Below, piece after piece: positions 7,505 through 16,421 of a stretch of 64,000 nt of DNA. Numbering within the stretch: position 1 is the first letter of the stretch; each line of letters opens with the position of its first letter. Under the pieces are notes generated by a model that did no database searches, had not been told where the DNA came from, and saw nothing but the letters and a program-made list of their open reading frames with translations. Source of the stretch: G963663365 sp963663365 (GTDB lineage: Bacteria > Hinthialibacterota > Hinthialibacteria > Hinthialibacterales > G963663365); the NCBI GenBank assembly GCA_963663365.2, contig CAXXIH010000004.1, positions 682,001 through 746,000 on the forward strand. Reading direction: 5' to 3'. The position numbers were made by a program, and so were the translations under genes.

Positions 7505-9967
7505 CTATATAAACAAATTCACTCGTCCCTGTTCGGCATGGTCGAGATACATCGCAACACCGCCTTCTTCAACACCGTCAATTAGTTCTTCCCGCTTAAT
7601 ACCCATAAGATCCATCGACATAGCACATGCCACCAATTTAACACCGTTCTGTTTCGCACTCTCAATTAACTCAGGCAGTGTGGCAACATGCTTTTTACGC
7701 ATAATATCTTTCATCATCAAAAGCCCCATACCACCCATATTCATTTTAGAAAGCTGTAATTTTTCCGCGCCGCGAGGCATCATCCAACCGAACATCTTCT
7801 CCACAAGGTTCTTTTGAACAGGGACCGCTTCATTCTTACGCAAAATATTCAATCCCCAAAATGTGAAGAACAATGTCACACGGCTGCCCATAGCCGCCGC
7901 ACCATTCGCGATAATAAAGGCCGCCATGGCCCGGTCGAAATCGTTACTGAAAACAACGATGGTTTTGTCTTTGCATGCGGCCGAAGGTTCGCTGCACGCA
8001 GCCCCCGCGGTTTCTTGGCCTCTTTCAATTACAGCCTGAATTCCGCCGTTGGCCGGTTTGACACTGACCAGACGGTTGCCGGTGCTATGGCACCATCCAC
8101 CGACATCCGAGGCAAATCCCGGATCATTGACTGTGATACTCAACGCCTCACCCGGATTGATTTTTTGAATCTCTTGGGCTAGACGCATAATAGGCCCGGG
8201 GCATTGCAGGCCGCAGGCGTCGACTTCCAGTTTGATCTCACTTGCCGCATCAACTCCGCTTGCCACGTCAACCGCCGGAGTCACTGTTTTTTTTTCCGGC
8301 TCGAGTTTGGGGAGTTTCCCGGCAGCCGCTTTATAAGTCGTCATGCCGCCGGTCAGGTTGCGGCACCGAAATCCATTCTGGCTCAAAATACGGCAAGCCA
8401 AATAACCACGCAGTCCAACACCGCAATAAGCGAGAATTTCCTTATCCCGGGGCAGCTCATCCAACCGTTCACGGAGATCATCTACCGGGATATTCACAGC
8501 GCCGGGAATTTGTCCCGTACCGAATTCTTTCGGTGTCCGTACATCGACGATCAGTTTGGCTGGATCCTCGGCATCCAACTCTTCGATATGGAAAATACCC
8601 ACATCGCCCCGCAACACATTAGCCGCTGCAAATCCGGCGTAATTGACCGGATCCTTTGCTGAGCCATAGGGCGGCGCATACGATAGTTCCATCTCTTCCA
8701 GATCGTACACCGTCAATCCCGCCCGCAAGGCCACGGCCAAGACATCAATTCGCTTATCGACTCCGTCCTTGCCTACCGCCTGAGCGCCCAGCAGTTTTCC
8801 ACTCTGTGGATCGAAAAGTACCTTAAGTGTCAGCGGGGCCGCGCCGGGGTAATAACCTGCGTGGCTGCTGGGATGCACATAAACTTTCTCATACGCCATT
8901 TTGGCTCGTTTTAGCACCTTCTCGCTCGCACCGGTCATCCCGATAGCCAGATCGAAGACTTTGCAGATCGCCGTGCCTTGAGTGCATTTATAAACACTAT
9001 CCCGTCCGAAAATATTATCGGCGGCAATGCGGCCCTGACGGTTGGCGGGGCCGGCCAAGGGGATTAACGTTGAAGCGCCGGTCACAAAGTCAGTCACTTC
9101 CACTGCATCGCCGACGGCATAAATCGATGGATCGCTGGTGCGCATATGCCTGTCGACGACAATTCCGCCGCGTTCGCCGATTTTCAGTCCTGCATCACTC
9201 GCTAATGTCACTTCCGGCTTCACACCAATCGCCAAGACCACCATGCCACAAGAGACTGTGTCGCCGCTGCTGATCTTAACAGATAGCCCGTTCTCTTCTT
9301 CTTGAATTGCGGCAACAGAAACACCCAGACGAAGATCCACACCGTGCAATTGCAGCTGCTGGTGCAGCAGGGCAGCCATTTCCGGGTCAGCGGGCCCCAT
9401 GACTTGTTGGGCCAGTTCGATCATGGTCACACCCAAGCCGCGCTCGCGTATCGCTTCCCCCATCTCCAACCCGATATATCCGCCGCCTACAACAACGGTA
9501 TTGCTAGGCTTTTCGGTGTCCACCACTTTTTTAATGGCGTCCATATCTGCCATATTGCGCAATGTGAATACATTCCGGCTGTCGATGCCTTCCATTGGCG
9601 GACGGATCGGAGCTGCGCCGGGGCTTAGCACCAACGCATCGTAAGCCTCAACTTGCTCTTCGCCGGTCTTAACATTTCGCGCGACAACTTGTTTCTGTTC
9701 GGGATCGATACGCACCACTTCCGTAAAAGTGCGCACATCGATGCGGAATCGTTTCTGCATCGCTTCCGGAGTTTGAATTAGAAGTTTTTTTCGGTCGGTG
9801 ATGACTTCACCGATGTGATAGGGCAATCCGCAATTCGCAAAAGAGATGTGCTCGCCGCGTTCGAAAAGAATAATCTCTGCGCTCTCCGACAACCGCCGCG
9901 CGCGGGCAGCGGCAGATGCGCCACCGGCTACACCACCCACGATTAAGATTCGCTTGCTTTCGCTCAT
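7505..9967 (-). CDS. CoA-disulfide-reductase-like / rhodanese / TusA / DsrE fusion
   Basis: 820 residues, four modules in order. 1-445: FAD/NAD(P)H disulfide reductase with GGVAGGASAAARAR and VVVGGGYIGLEMGE dinucleotide folds and a single redox Cys46 in SFANCGLPYHIG, the hallmark of CoA-disulfide reductase / NADH oxidase types. 455-550: rhodanese domain with active Cys515 (YCGVGLRG). 578-650: TusA/SirA domain with CGLQCPGP (Cys585, Cys589). 665-820: DsrE/DsrF-like domain with Cys781. Families known: persulfide or polysulfide reduction and sulfur relay. All catalytic cysteines are present, so it looks active on per/polysulfides. An upstream GGAG site supports this ATG, and a promoter is at 10037-10066. 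Confidence 0.9.
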   Translation of the reverse strand: MSESKRILIVGGVAGGASAAARARRLSESAEIILFERGEHISFANCGLPYHIGEVITDRKKLLIQTPEAMQKRFRIDVRTFTEVVRIDPEQKQVVARNVKTGEEQVEAYDALVLSPGAAPIRPPMEGIDSRNVFTLRNMADMDAIKKVVDTEKPSNTVVVGGGYIGLEMGEAIRERGLGVTMIELAQQVMGPADPEMAALLHQQLQLHGVDLRLGVSVAAIQEEENGLSVKISSGDTVSCGMVVLAIGVKPEVTLASDAGLKIGERGGIVVDRHMRTSDPSIYAVGDAVEVTDFVTGASTLIPLAGPANRQGRIAADNIFGRDSVYKCTQGTAICKVFDLAIGMTGASEKVLKRAKMAYEKVYVHPSSHAGYYPGAAPLTLKVLFDPQSGKLLGAQAVGKDGVDKRIDVLAVALRAGLTVYDLEEMELSYAPPYGSAKDPVNYAGFAAANVLRGDVGIFHIEELDAEDPAKLIVDVRTPKEFGTGQIPGAVNIPVDDLRERLDELPRDKEILAYCGVGLRGYLACRILSQNGFRCRNLTGGMTTYKAAAGKLPKLEPEKKTVTPAVDVASGVDAASEIKLEVDACGLQCPGPIMRLAQEIQKINPGEALSITVNDPGFASDVGGWCHSTGNRLVSVKPANGGIQAVIERGQETAGAACSEPSAACKDKTIVVFSNDFDRAMAAFIIANGAAAMGSRVTLFFTFWGLNILRKNEAVPVQKNLVEKMFGWMMPRGAEKLQLSKMNMGGMGLLMMKDIMRKKHVATLPELIESAKQNGVKLVACAMSMDLMGIKREELIDGVEEGGVAMYLDHAEQGRVNLFI

Positions 9968-10036
9968 GATTGACTCCGTTTTTTCAAATCACATTGCAGT
10001 AAGGGCATTGAAAACAGGCCGTTAATTAGTGAAGGC

Positions 10037-10066
10037 TTTATACCTCAAGGAACCTTCGTTTGCCAA
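10037..10066 (-). promoter_or_regulatory. Sigma-70 type promoter of the disulfide-reductase fusion
   Basis: On the minus strand: -35 TTGGCA (10066-10061), 18-base spacer, -10 TATAAA (10042-10037). Each box has one mismatch to consensus. It would start transcription about 60 bases before the gene at 9967. Confidence 0.6.
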
Positions 10067-10164
10067 AAACAAGAATACACTCTACCGCCAAACGCCCAAC
10101 GCGTTTTTCATTGCTGCAATTATTAAACATCTTTGATGCAATTCGTAAGGGATACAGGCACTTT

Positions 10165-10189
10165 TTTTCTTGACCAAACGTCAAGAAAA
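10165..10189. promoter_or_regulatory. Palindromic operator-like site, copy 1
   Basis: A perfect inverted repeat: TTTTCTTGAC, five bases CAAAC, GTCAAGAAAA. The core TTGACCAAACGTCAA is identical in copy 2, 144 bp away. It lies about 100 bp upstream of the leftward promoter at 10037-10066. It looks like a dimeric regulator site; the regulator is unknown. Confidence 0.6.
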
Positions 10190-10308
10190 TTCAATAAAAA
10201 GAGGGGAATCCGATTATCGGTAGGTATTTTGGAAGGGCCTGTTTTCTCAGCACAAAGTTCAGAAAAAATCATCATCGACAGACACCCTGGCTTTATTTAT
10301 TAATCCTA

Positions 10309-10328
10309 TTTTCTTGACCAAACGTCAA
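10309..10328. promoter_or_regulatory. Palindromic operator-like site, copy 2
   Basis: Second copy of the site: TTTTC followed by TTGACCAAACGTCAA. The sequence also offers TTGACC as a -35 box for rightward transcription, but the matching -10 is weak. Confidence 0.55.
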
Positions 10329-10531
10329 ATAAATACCATGTAATTTTCTCTCGTCTGAATCTAAGGGTGATTTGGCGCCATGCCCGGCGTGACATTGCCC
10401 ATATCCGGCGCGTATGGCATAAAACACGGCCTCTGCTTCCAGCATGGCTGCGGCATGGCGGATCGTTGCGAAAGCGCGCAATGATAATAGGATAGACATC
10501 AACCGGCTTCTGCCCGTTCGAGCGGTAAACG

Positions 10532-12421
10532 ATGCGCATTGTTTTGGTGAACCATACATTCCCTCCGGCCAGCTGGGCCGGCTCGGAAATCTGTGTCCTG
10601 CGCACGGCACAAGAACTCAAACGGCGTGGACACGAAGTCGCCGTCTTTACCCGCGATGCCTCGCCGGACCGTGATGAATACGTGTTGGCGGATGATGAAA
10701 TCGATGGAATCCCCGTTACGCGGATCACCAAAAACTTCCGCTACACACCCGATTTCGATTCCATATACCGCGATGATTTCCTGGCCGCCCGTTTCGGCGA
10801 TTGGATAGGCGGCCTGCAACCGGACTTGGTTCACCTGCACCACCTGACCAACCTCTCCACGACTTTGACCCGGGAACTGCATGACCGGGGCATTCCCACA
10901 TTGATGACCCTGCATGACTACTGGTTGCACTGCCAACGCGGCCAGCTGCTCACCCGTACCCTCAAACGGTGTGATGGCCCTAGCGTGGCAGGATGCCGGG
11001 ACTGCCTTGCCGCTCAAACACTACGTGGACGCGCCCAACGATTGGTGGGCGGATTTGTGGCCCGCGAGCGGCGTGCCGTTACCGGCGCAAATGATGGCTC
11101 AAATCTGATCGCAGAAAAACCGGAAGTTCGAGAGACACCGGATGCGCGCTTTATCGATCATGCCGATATTGATATCGGGGGAGATGTGCGCACTGTTTTG
11201 CTTATGCACCCACCCAGCCGATGCTGCTATCGGATCGACATAAGGAAAAATCCATCATTGGAAATCGCTTATGCCATGTTTCCCAGCACCTATGAAATGC
11301 CGGGCGGTGGCGTGCGATTCATGATTGAGATCAATGGCGAATGCATTTTTGACGAGTGCATCGATGCAAAAGCCAATCCGGAACAACGCCGCTGGTTTGA
11401 ATCAAAAATCGATCTCACCCCATGGGCCGGGCAAACCATTGAGCTGACTCTTGGGACGGTTGAAGAGCAAGAAGGTAACAACCAACACTGTTCGGCAGGT
11501 TGGGGCTGTTTAAAGCTACATGATGCAACCATTCACAAAGCATCAAAAAGCGATTCGCTATTGAAACGCAAGATTCTCCGCGCCGGTTTCGACACAGCGG
11601 CCCGCTTGGCGGCGGCGGTCTTTCCCAGCGCTACTTATGCAATCCGCCGCAGACGCGAAGCCGTGCGGTGCGTTCTAGAGGAAGTGGATCACTTCATCTC
11701 TCCATCGCAATTTCTCCGCGATTTCTTTGTACATGAAGGTCTCGATCCGAAACGTATCACCTTCTTAGATAACGGTTTTGCATTGCATCCCGCTTTGGAA
11801 ACCGGACGCAAACCATGGCCGGAATCAGGCGCTCCGCTCCAGGTCGGCTATATCGGCACCTGGATCCCGTCTAAGGGATTGCACCTCTTAATCGAAGCGT
11901 TCAACGGTTTGCCGCATAATGCCGCCGAGTTGCACATCCATGGCTTTTTCCCGGGTTACGATGGTTATGAAAATTACGAATCACAGCTACGTGAAAGCGC
12001 ACGTCATCCCGGGATTAACTTTCATGGGGCTTATGCGCCGGAGACCGTACACGAGCTGCTGGCACACCTGGATGTCATTGTTGTGCCTTCGATCTGGTGG
12101 GAAAATTCACCGCTCACCATTCATGAGGCCTTCCAATCCCGTATCCCCGTTATCACCGCCAATGCCGGTGGCATGGCCGAGTTTGTCCCCCATGAAAAGG
12201 CCGGTCTGCAATTCGAGCACCGCAATGCCGCCTCATTACGCGCCGCGCTGCAACGTATTCTGAATGAACCCGGTCTACTGCAAACCCTGCGCGATGGCAT
12301 CCCCGCTATCCCTTGCATCACAGAACATGCTGATCGGTTACTAGACCTTTACAACAAAGTAGTCCGGGAAAAACAGCACCCGTGGAAACTCCCGGTCGAG
12401 TTTGTCACCCCTTCATCTTGA
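10532..12421 (+). CDS. GT4-type glycosyltransferase with an inserted beta-sandwich-like domain
   Basis: 629 residues, much longer than usual (about 380-420). Residues 1-190 are the acceptor-side Rossmann domain (MRIVLVNHTFPPASWAGSEI, HLHHL, LHDYW). Residues 370-620 are the donor-side domain (IGTWIPSKGLHLLIEAF; PSIWWENSPLTIHEAFQSRI; GGMAEFV), the GT-B nucleotide-sugar site with the E-x7-E-like region. Between them, about 200-330 looks like a jelly-roll, ligand-binding-type segment (VRFMIEINGE, ERRWFE-like, DLTPWAGQTIELTL, GWGCLKL). Sugar and acceptor are unknown; likely surface polysaccharide or glycan assembly. No strong ribosome site before ATG 10532. Confidence 0.8.
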   Translation: MRIVLVNHTFPPASWAGSEICVLRTAQELKRRGHEVAVFTRDASPDRDEYVLADDEIDGIPVTRITKNFRYTPDFDSIYRDDFLAARFGDWIGGLQPDLVHLHHLTNLSTTLTRELHDRGIPTLMTLHDYWLHCQRGQLLTRTLKRCDGPSVAGCRDCLAAQTLRGRAQRLVGGFVARERRAVTGANDGSNLIAEKPEVRETPDARFIDHADIDIGGDVRTVLLMHPPSRCCYRIDIRKNPSLEIAYAMFPSTYEMPGGGVRFMIEINGECIFDECIDAKANPEQRRWFESKIDLTPWAGQTIELTLGTVEEQEGNNQHCSAGWGCLKLHDATIHKASKSDSLLKRKILRAGFDTAARLAAAVFPSATYAIRRRREAVRCVLEEVDHFISPSQFLRDFFVHEGLDPKRITFLDNGFALHPALETGRKPWPESGAPLQVGYIGTWIPSKGLHLLIEAFNGLPHNAAELHIHGFFPGYDGYENYESQLRESARHPGINFHGAYAPETVHELLAHLDVIVVPSIWWENSPLTIHEAFQSRIPVITANAGGMAEFVPHEKAGLQFEHRNAASLRAALQRILNEPGLLQTLRDGIPAIPCITEHADRLLDLYNKVVREKQHPWKLPVEFVTPSS

Positions 12422-12529
12422 CGCTGGTCCCGAGCCGCGTGAAACGTTAGGCTGCAATCCACGAACCGGCATTACTGAAACACTCCGGCGACGGATGTTT
12501 CCCATAAGCCGGAGTTAGGCCACTTCAAT

Positions 12530-13312
12530 ATGAACCAAATACAAGAAAAGGTTGAACCGCATTACTCCGCATTCGCGGAGATTTACGATCAAGTAATGAA
12601 GGATGTGGATTATCCCCACTGGGCCAAGCATGTCCTTCGACTCGCAAAAAAATACAACTTTGAGGGCAAACGCTGGCTGGATTTGGCCTGCGGCACCGGT
12701 TCCACATCGCTCCAGCTGATTGGCCATGGCCTTGATATGACCGGAGTGGATTTCTCACCGCGAATGCTCGAAAAAGGACGCGAAAAGGCGGAAAAGAAGA
12801 AGATGAACCTTCCGCTATTCGTAGGCGGTATGGATCGTTTTGAGCAAGAAGGCTTGCCCCGCGATTTTGATGTTATCATCTGCCTTTATGACAGTCTCAA
12901 TTACTTAACCGAAGCCGAACAAGTCCAATCCTGCTTTGAGCAGGTAAGCGCGCATTTGCGCCCCGGCGGCGGCTTCATTTTCGATGTCACCACCGAATAC
13001 AATCTCATTCAGAATTTCGCGGGTTACACATTCGCGGAGAATTTGGATTCGGCCTCCTACATCTGGGAAAACGAATACAACATCGTCAACAAACTCTGCC
13101 GCTCACGCGTGACGATCTTTATGAATCGCGAAGCTGGCCGTTACGAAAAGACTATCGAAAATCACGATCAACGTGTCTACAGGCTCAAAGATCTATTGGT
13201 TTGGCTTGAGGACGCCGGATTTGAAAATCTGGGGCAATATAAAGACCAAACCATGGAGCCACCAAGCCAAAAATGTGAACGCATCCACTTTGTCGCCCGC
13301 AAAGCCGATTAA
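12530..13312 (+). CDS. Class I SAM-dependent methyltransferase
   Basis: 260 residues. Motif I LDLACGTGSTS (about 46-56), motif II GVDFSPRML, and motif IV FDVIICLYDSLNYL match the Methyltransf_25/11-like family; YDSLNYL is typical of small-molecule methyltransferases of this group. The substrate cannot be told. It follows the glycosyltransferase by 109 bp on the same strand. A hairpin CTCCGGC/GCCGGAG (12483-12489, 12508-12514) lies in the gap without a T-run, so they may be co-transcribed. Confidence 0.85.
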   Translation: MNQIQEKVEPHYSAFAEIYDQVMKDVDYPHWAKHVLRLAKKYNFEGKRWLDLACGTGSTSLQLIGHGLDMTGVDFSPRMLEKGREKAEKKKMNLPLFVGGMDRFEQEGLPRDFDVIICLYDSLNYLTEAEQVQSCFEQVSAHLRPGGGFIFDVTTEYNLIQNFAGYTFAENLDSASYIWENEYNIVNKLCRSRVTIFMNREAGRYEKTIENHDQRVYRLKDLLVWLEDAGFENLGQYKDQTMEPPSQKCERIHFVARKAD

Positions 13313-13326
13313 TACTTATTTCAAAA

Positions 13327-13930
13327 CGCCGCCGAATGGCGGCGCGGGAGCGTGAGTCTCCCGACGAGCCGTTGTTTGTTTTAAGCTAAACATGTATCTT
13401 TTCAGGGTGGCGCAGATAAATCTTTTATCTGCGTGCCGTAAGGCGCAAGAGGCGGTAGCAATTTTCGCTAATCGTAAAAATTCCCCCGCTATCAACTAAC
13501 TCCCTCATACACCCAAACCAAGCGCTGTAAGCGCGTAGCAAGTGTAGCCCAGGGAAGAGTTTGGTCGCCAAAGGCGGACGAACGTCACCCTGGGTCATGG
13601 TCCCCAAAAATCCTAAGCGCTGTAAATGCGAGGCAATTAACAAAAAGGTATAGCCTTGCAGGGTGCCGACCATCAATATTCCCCGCACACACCCCGAAAT
13701 CGTGAGCCGGTAGGCGTCACGTCCACAGCGGTCACGCCGCGGGAGGGCGAAGCTCCTGCTGAGCCGCTGTTTGCCATGCATACATACGTAGCTATCAAAC
13801 CTCTAACTCCTTCAAACCGCTACGCCATGTCCTGAAAGGACAAAAGTATGTAGCCCCAGGCAAGCGTAGCGCAGCCTGGGGTTAAGAATCTAAAAACATC
13901 CGGCCCTGTAAGGGCCGCAGAAATAACTTC
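13327..13930. repeat. Dispersed structured intergenic repeat, copy A (composite)
   Basis: Fills the 635-bp gap between the methyltransferase and the propeller genes. Units in order: hairpin CGCCGCC/GGCGGCG (13327-13344), GGGAG/CTCCC hairpin with GAGCCG (13345-13371), palindrome CGCAGATAAA/TTTATCTGCG near 13410-13433, GCGCT-GTA-AGCGC (13522-13534), long stem CCCAGGG (13548-13554) with CCCTGGG (13588-13594), the conserved CAGGGTGCCGACCA and CGAAATCGTGAGCCG blocks, a second GGAG/CTCC hairpin (13741-13770), and CCCCAGG/CCTGGGG (near 13855-13880). Collinear with copy B at 30.8 kb; the last blocks are also in copy C at 36.6 kb. A 118-codon frame on the minus strand is probably chance. Confidence 0.8.
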
Positions 13931-13947
13931 ATAAATTCCAAAGTCAC

Positions 13948-15099
13948 TTAATTGTCAACAATCATTTTATTGGGTTTTGGCAAATCCCAGACTCGCACGT
14001 TCTTGAGTGAATCGATTGTGACAAGGCCTTCATCATTAGGCAGGAATGCAACATTCACTTCCTCCTGGTTTAATCCATACTGATGCACCAGTTCCCAGGT
14101 TTCGCAGTCATAAAGAAGAACAGGTGCGGTTGTATTCTTTTTTAACGATTTCGCAGTAAATAATCTATAAAATTCGTTAACAAGAGTGCCTCCGATTCCT
14201 TTTTTGTCACGCGAAAAACAGACAGCTAAATAATGACCGTCAGGTGAATACATCAATCCCGTAATGCCGCGTTGCTCCCTTTGAAACGGATGGAACGATT
14301 GGATGAGTTTTCCGTTTTTCGAATCATAAATTGAGAATTTGTCCTGTCTGATTCCAATCGCAAATTGCAGAGAATTTGGGCTAAAATCGGCTTCAAAAGA
14401 ACGAGAGTTCTTAAGCGAAATCCCATAGCTCGACATCCCTGTCTCCACATCCCAAATTTTGGCCCTTTGAAAAAGGCCTCTTTGTCTCGGATCGATTGCC
14501 CCGGCAATCATTCTCTTGCCATCCTGCGAAAGAGCCTTAAAGATACCCCTCGCAAGCAACGAACGAATTGTCTTTTTTTCCCGCCAACGCCAAAGTGTGA
14601 AGAACATTGTTCCTCTCGACCAAAGGGACATCAGAACCGTCTCGCCATCGGGCATAAGCGTTGCATCGATAATGCGCTCTGCATTGGATGATTTGGCGGA
14701 ATATTGACCGAGTTTTCCACCATCTTCGCTTCGATAAATGACAAACTCCTCATCTGTGTTTGCAAATGGAATCAGCACCGTATCATCTTCATTCGATGCA
14801 GCGGCGATCACATACCCGATATTATGCCCGGGCTGATGACGGAAAAGCAGCTCTTGCTGTTTGACATCCCAAAGTTCGCAGGTAAATCCTTTATCGCCAT
14901 GGAATGCGATCAGCATATTTCTGCCCGATTTAGAAAAAGCGGAATGGATAATCTTGCTCTGTCGCCCGGTTACCTTTCCAACAGAGAATTCTTTTCTTGG
15001 ATTGGTGTCTAGCGAATTTTGTGAAGCGGAAATATACGTCCACAGCGGAACAACTACAAATAAAATCGCTATTGATATTCCCAATCCGGCTTTCTTCAT
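13948..15099 (-). CDS. Membrane-anchored WD40/TolB-like beta-propeller protein (second of tandem pair)
   Basis: 383 residues. An N-terminal hydrophobic segment (ISIAILFVVVPLWTYI) anchors or exports it. The rest is a beta-propeller with degenerate WD-type blades: AFSKSGRNMLIAF ... ELWDVKQQE, ALSQDGKRMIAG ... KIWDVETG, DFSPNSLQFAIG ... IYDSKNGK, YSPDGHYLAVCFS, and FLPNDEGLVTI ... VRVWDLPK. Such propellers usually bind proteins or ligands; no enzyme motif is visible. It follows its close paralogue (15103-16239) after 3 bases, so the two form an operon created by tandem duplication. Function unknown. Confidence 0.75.
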   Translation of the reverse strand: MKKAGLGISIAILFVVVPLWTYISASQNSLDTNPRKEFSVGKVTGRQSKIIHSAFSKSGRNMLIAFHGDKGFTCELWDVKQQELLFRHQPGHNIGYVIAAASNEDDTVLIPFANTDEEFVIYRSEDGGKLGQYSAKSSNAERIIDATLMPDGETVLMSLWSRGTMFFTLWRWREKKTIRSLLARGIFKALSQDGKRMIAGAIDPRQRGLFQRAKIWDVETGMSSYGISLKNSRSFEADFSPNSLQFAIGIRQDKFSIYDSKNGKLIQSFHPFQREQRGITGLMYSPDGHYLAVCFSRDKKGIGGTLVNEFYRLFTAKSLKKNTTAPVLLYDCETWELVHQYGLNQEEVNVAFLPNDEGLVTIDSLKNVRVWDLPKPNKMIVDN

Positions 15100-15102
15100 A
15101 AT

Positions 15103-16239
15103 TTATCGCTTTGGTAAATCCCAGACTCGCACAATAAATGGCGAATCAACCGTAACCAGCCTGCTGCCATCCGGCAAAAACTGCGCGTTGGCTTTTACTT
15201 GGTTAAGACCAAACCGATGCACCGGTTCCCAGGTTTGGCAATTATAAAGATAAACGGGTGCCGTATGGTCGCTCCGCGATGATTTTCCCCTAAAAATCCG
15301 ATAGAAATCATAAATCAATAATTGAAACCGATCGCCGTGTAGGATCTGATTGTTGTGTGAAAAACAGACCGCTACAGAATCTCCGTCATGCGAATACGCT
15401 AATCCCGTAACACCCCGCCGGTCATTTTGAAACGGACGGAGTGATTGAATCAGCCTTCCGGTTTCGGTATCGTAAATCAGCACCTCAGCCGCCCAATTTC
15501 CGATTACGAATTGGGTGTTATCAGGGCTAAAGGCCATCTGAATCGAATCGGTATTTTGCAGTGGAATCTTACAACATGGCTTACCCGCCTCGACATCCCA
15601 AATTTTAACATTGTTATATACATTTTTCAGATTGGGATTGAGTATTCCGGTGGCCATTCTTGTCCCATCTTGGGAAAGCGCCAATTTCACACCATCACAG
15701 GGAAACAACCGAATCTTACGCGCATCCCACCAACTCCAGATGGTTGCGGATATTTTATCCCCGGACTGCAAAGCCAAAACCGTATCGCCGTCCGGCATAA
15801 AAGCATAAGATGAATATTCATCCTTGGTTAAAAGATCAGGGAAAGAACTTATTTTCTCGCCATCCTTGCTCCGATACACGGTCATCTTTCTATTGCCCGC
15901 CAAATTGTGGGATAGAATAAATTCTTCCGCTGCCGGCGAAAATGCCATCTGTTCGATAAGCCGCCCCGGCTGAATATGGCATATAATTTCTTGCTGCGCT
16001 GTATCCCAAACCTCTACAACAGCTTGACCATTGCCGGCATTAAACAAGATCAACAATCGTGTCCCGCAATTGGAAAAGCAGGATTGAAAAATCCCTCCTG
16101 TTTGTGCTGCTCCTTTTCCTACAAGAAACTCTGCCCTCGGATAAATATCGAGCGATTCTTTTTTAGCGGATACAAAAAACCATAGCGATACAACCAAAAA
16201 AACAACCGCAATCGATATAACCGGCAGAAACTTTTTCAT
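15103..16239 (-). CDS. Membrane-anchored WD40/TolB-like beta-propeller protein (first of tandem pair)
   Basis: 378 residues, good ribosome site (GGGGGA before the ATG). Starts with MKKFLPVISIAVVFLVVSLWFFV, a signal anchor. Propeller blades parallel those of the downstream paralogue: FSNCGTRLLILF ... EVWDTAQQE, ALSQDGTRMATG ... KIWDVEAGK, AFSPDNTQFVIG ... IYDTETGR, YSHDGDSVAVCFS, VTVDSPFIVRVWDLPK. Roughly half the residues match the neighbour along the whole length, with the C-terminal half best kept. The pair probably acts together at the cell envelope; nothing shows what they bind. Confidence 0.75.
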   Translation of the reverse strand: MKKFLPVISIAVVFLVVSLWFFVSAKKESLDIYPRAEFLVGKGAAQTGGIFQSCFSNCGTRLLILFNAGNGQAVVEVWDTAQQEIICHIQPGRLIEQMAFSPAAEEFILSHNLAGNRKMTVYRSKDGEKISSFPDLLTKDEYSSYAFMPDGDTVLALQSGDKISATIWSWWDARKIRLFPCDGVKLALSQDGTRMATGILNPNLKNVYNNVKIWDVEAGKPCCKIPLQNTDSIQMAFSPDNTQFVIGNWAAEVLIYDTETGRLIQSLRPFQNDRRGVTGLAYSHDGDSVAVCFSHNNQILHGDRFQLLIYDFYRIFRGKSSRSDHTAPVYLYNCQTWEPVHRFGLNQVKANAQFLPDGSRLVTVDSPFIVRVWDLPKR

Positions 16240-16421
16240 AATCCCCCATTCAGTTGTCTTGTCTGCAATTGCTATCGTATGAAATCCAGCTCATCGGATG
16301 AACGAGTATTGCGGCAAACCTGTAACGTGGACCTTCATTTTCTATCTCTGCCGGCCGACTCGACACCTCCGCTCACTATCCATATGATAATGAAATCCAT
16401 GCACGACGAGAGGATAAAATC

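Larger units (their letters stand above)
9968..10531. other. Long divergent intergenic region with promoter and twin palindromes
   Basis: 564 bp between the disulfide-reductase fusion (leftward) and a glycosyltransferase (rightward). It holds a leftward promoter and two copies of the palindrome TTGACCAAACGTCAA. Short open frames in its right part overlap the glycosyltransferase start on the opposite strand and have no ribosome sites or recognisable sequence; I see no gene here. Confidence 0.6.

Noticed and set aside
10165..10189. HcpR or FNR site
   Set aside because: The half-sites are similar, but the spacer is five bases where HcpR/FNR-type sites have four; left as an unknown operator.
10293..10731. 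Minus-strand open frames of 105 and 141 codons
   Set aside because: They overlap the start of the glycosyltransferase in antisense, lack ribosome sites and have no recognisable sequence.
13425..13781. 118-codon minus-strand frame in repeat copy A
   Set aside because: Lies wholly in the repeat; not collinear in frame with copy B; no ribosome site.
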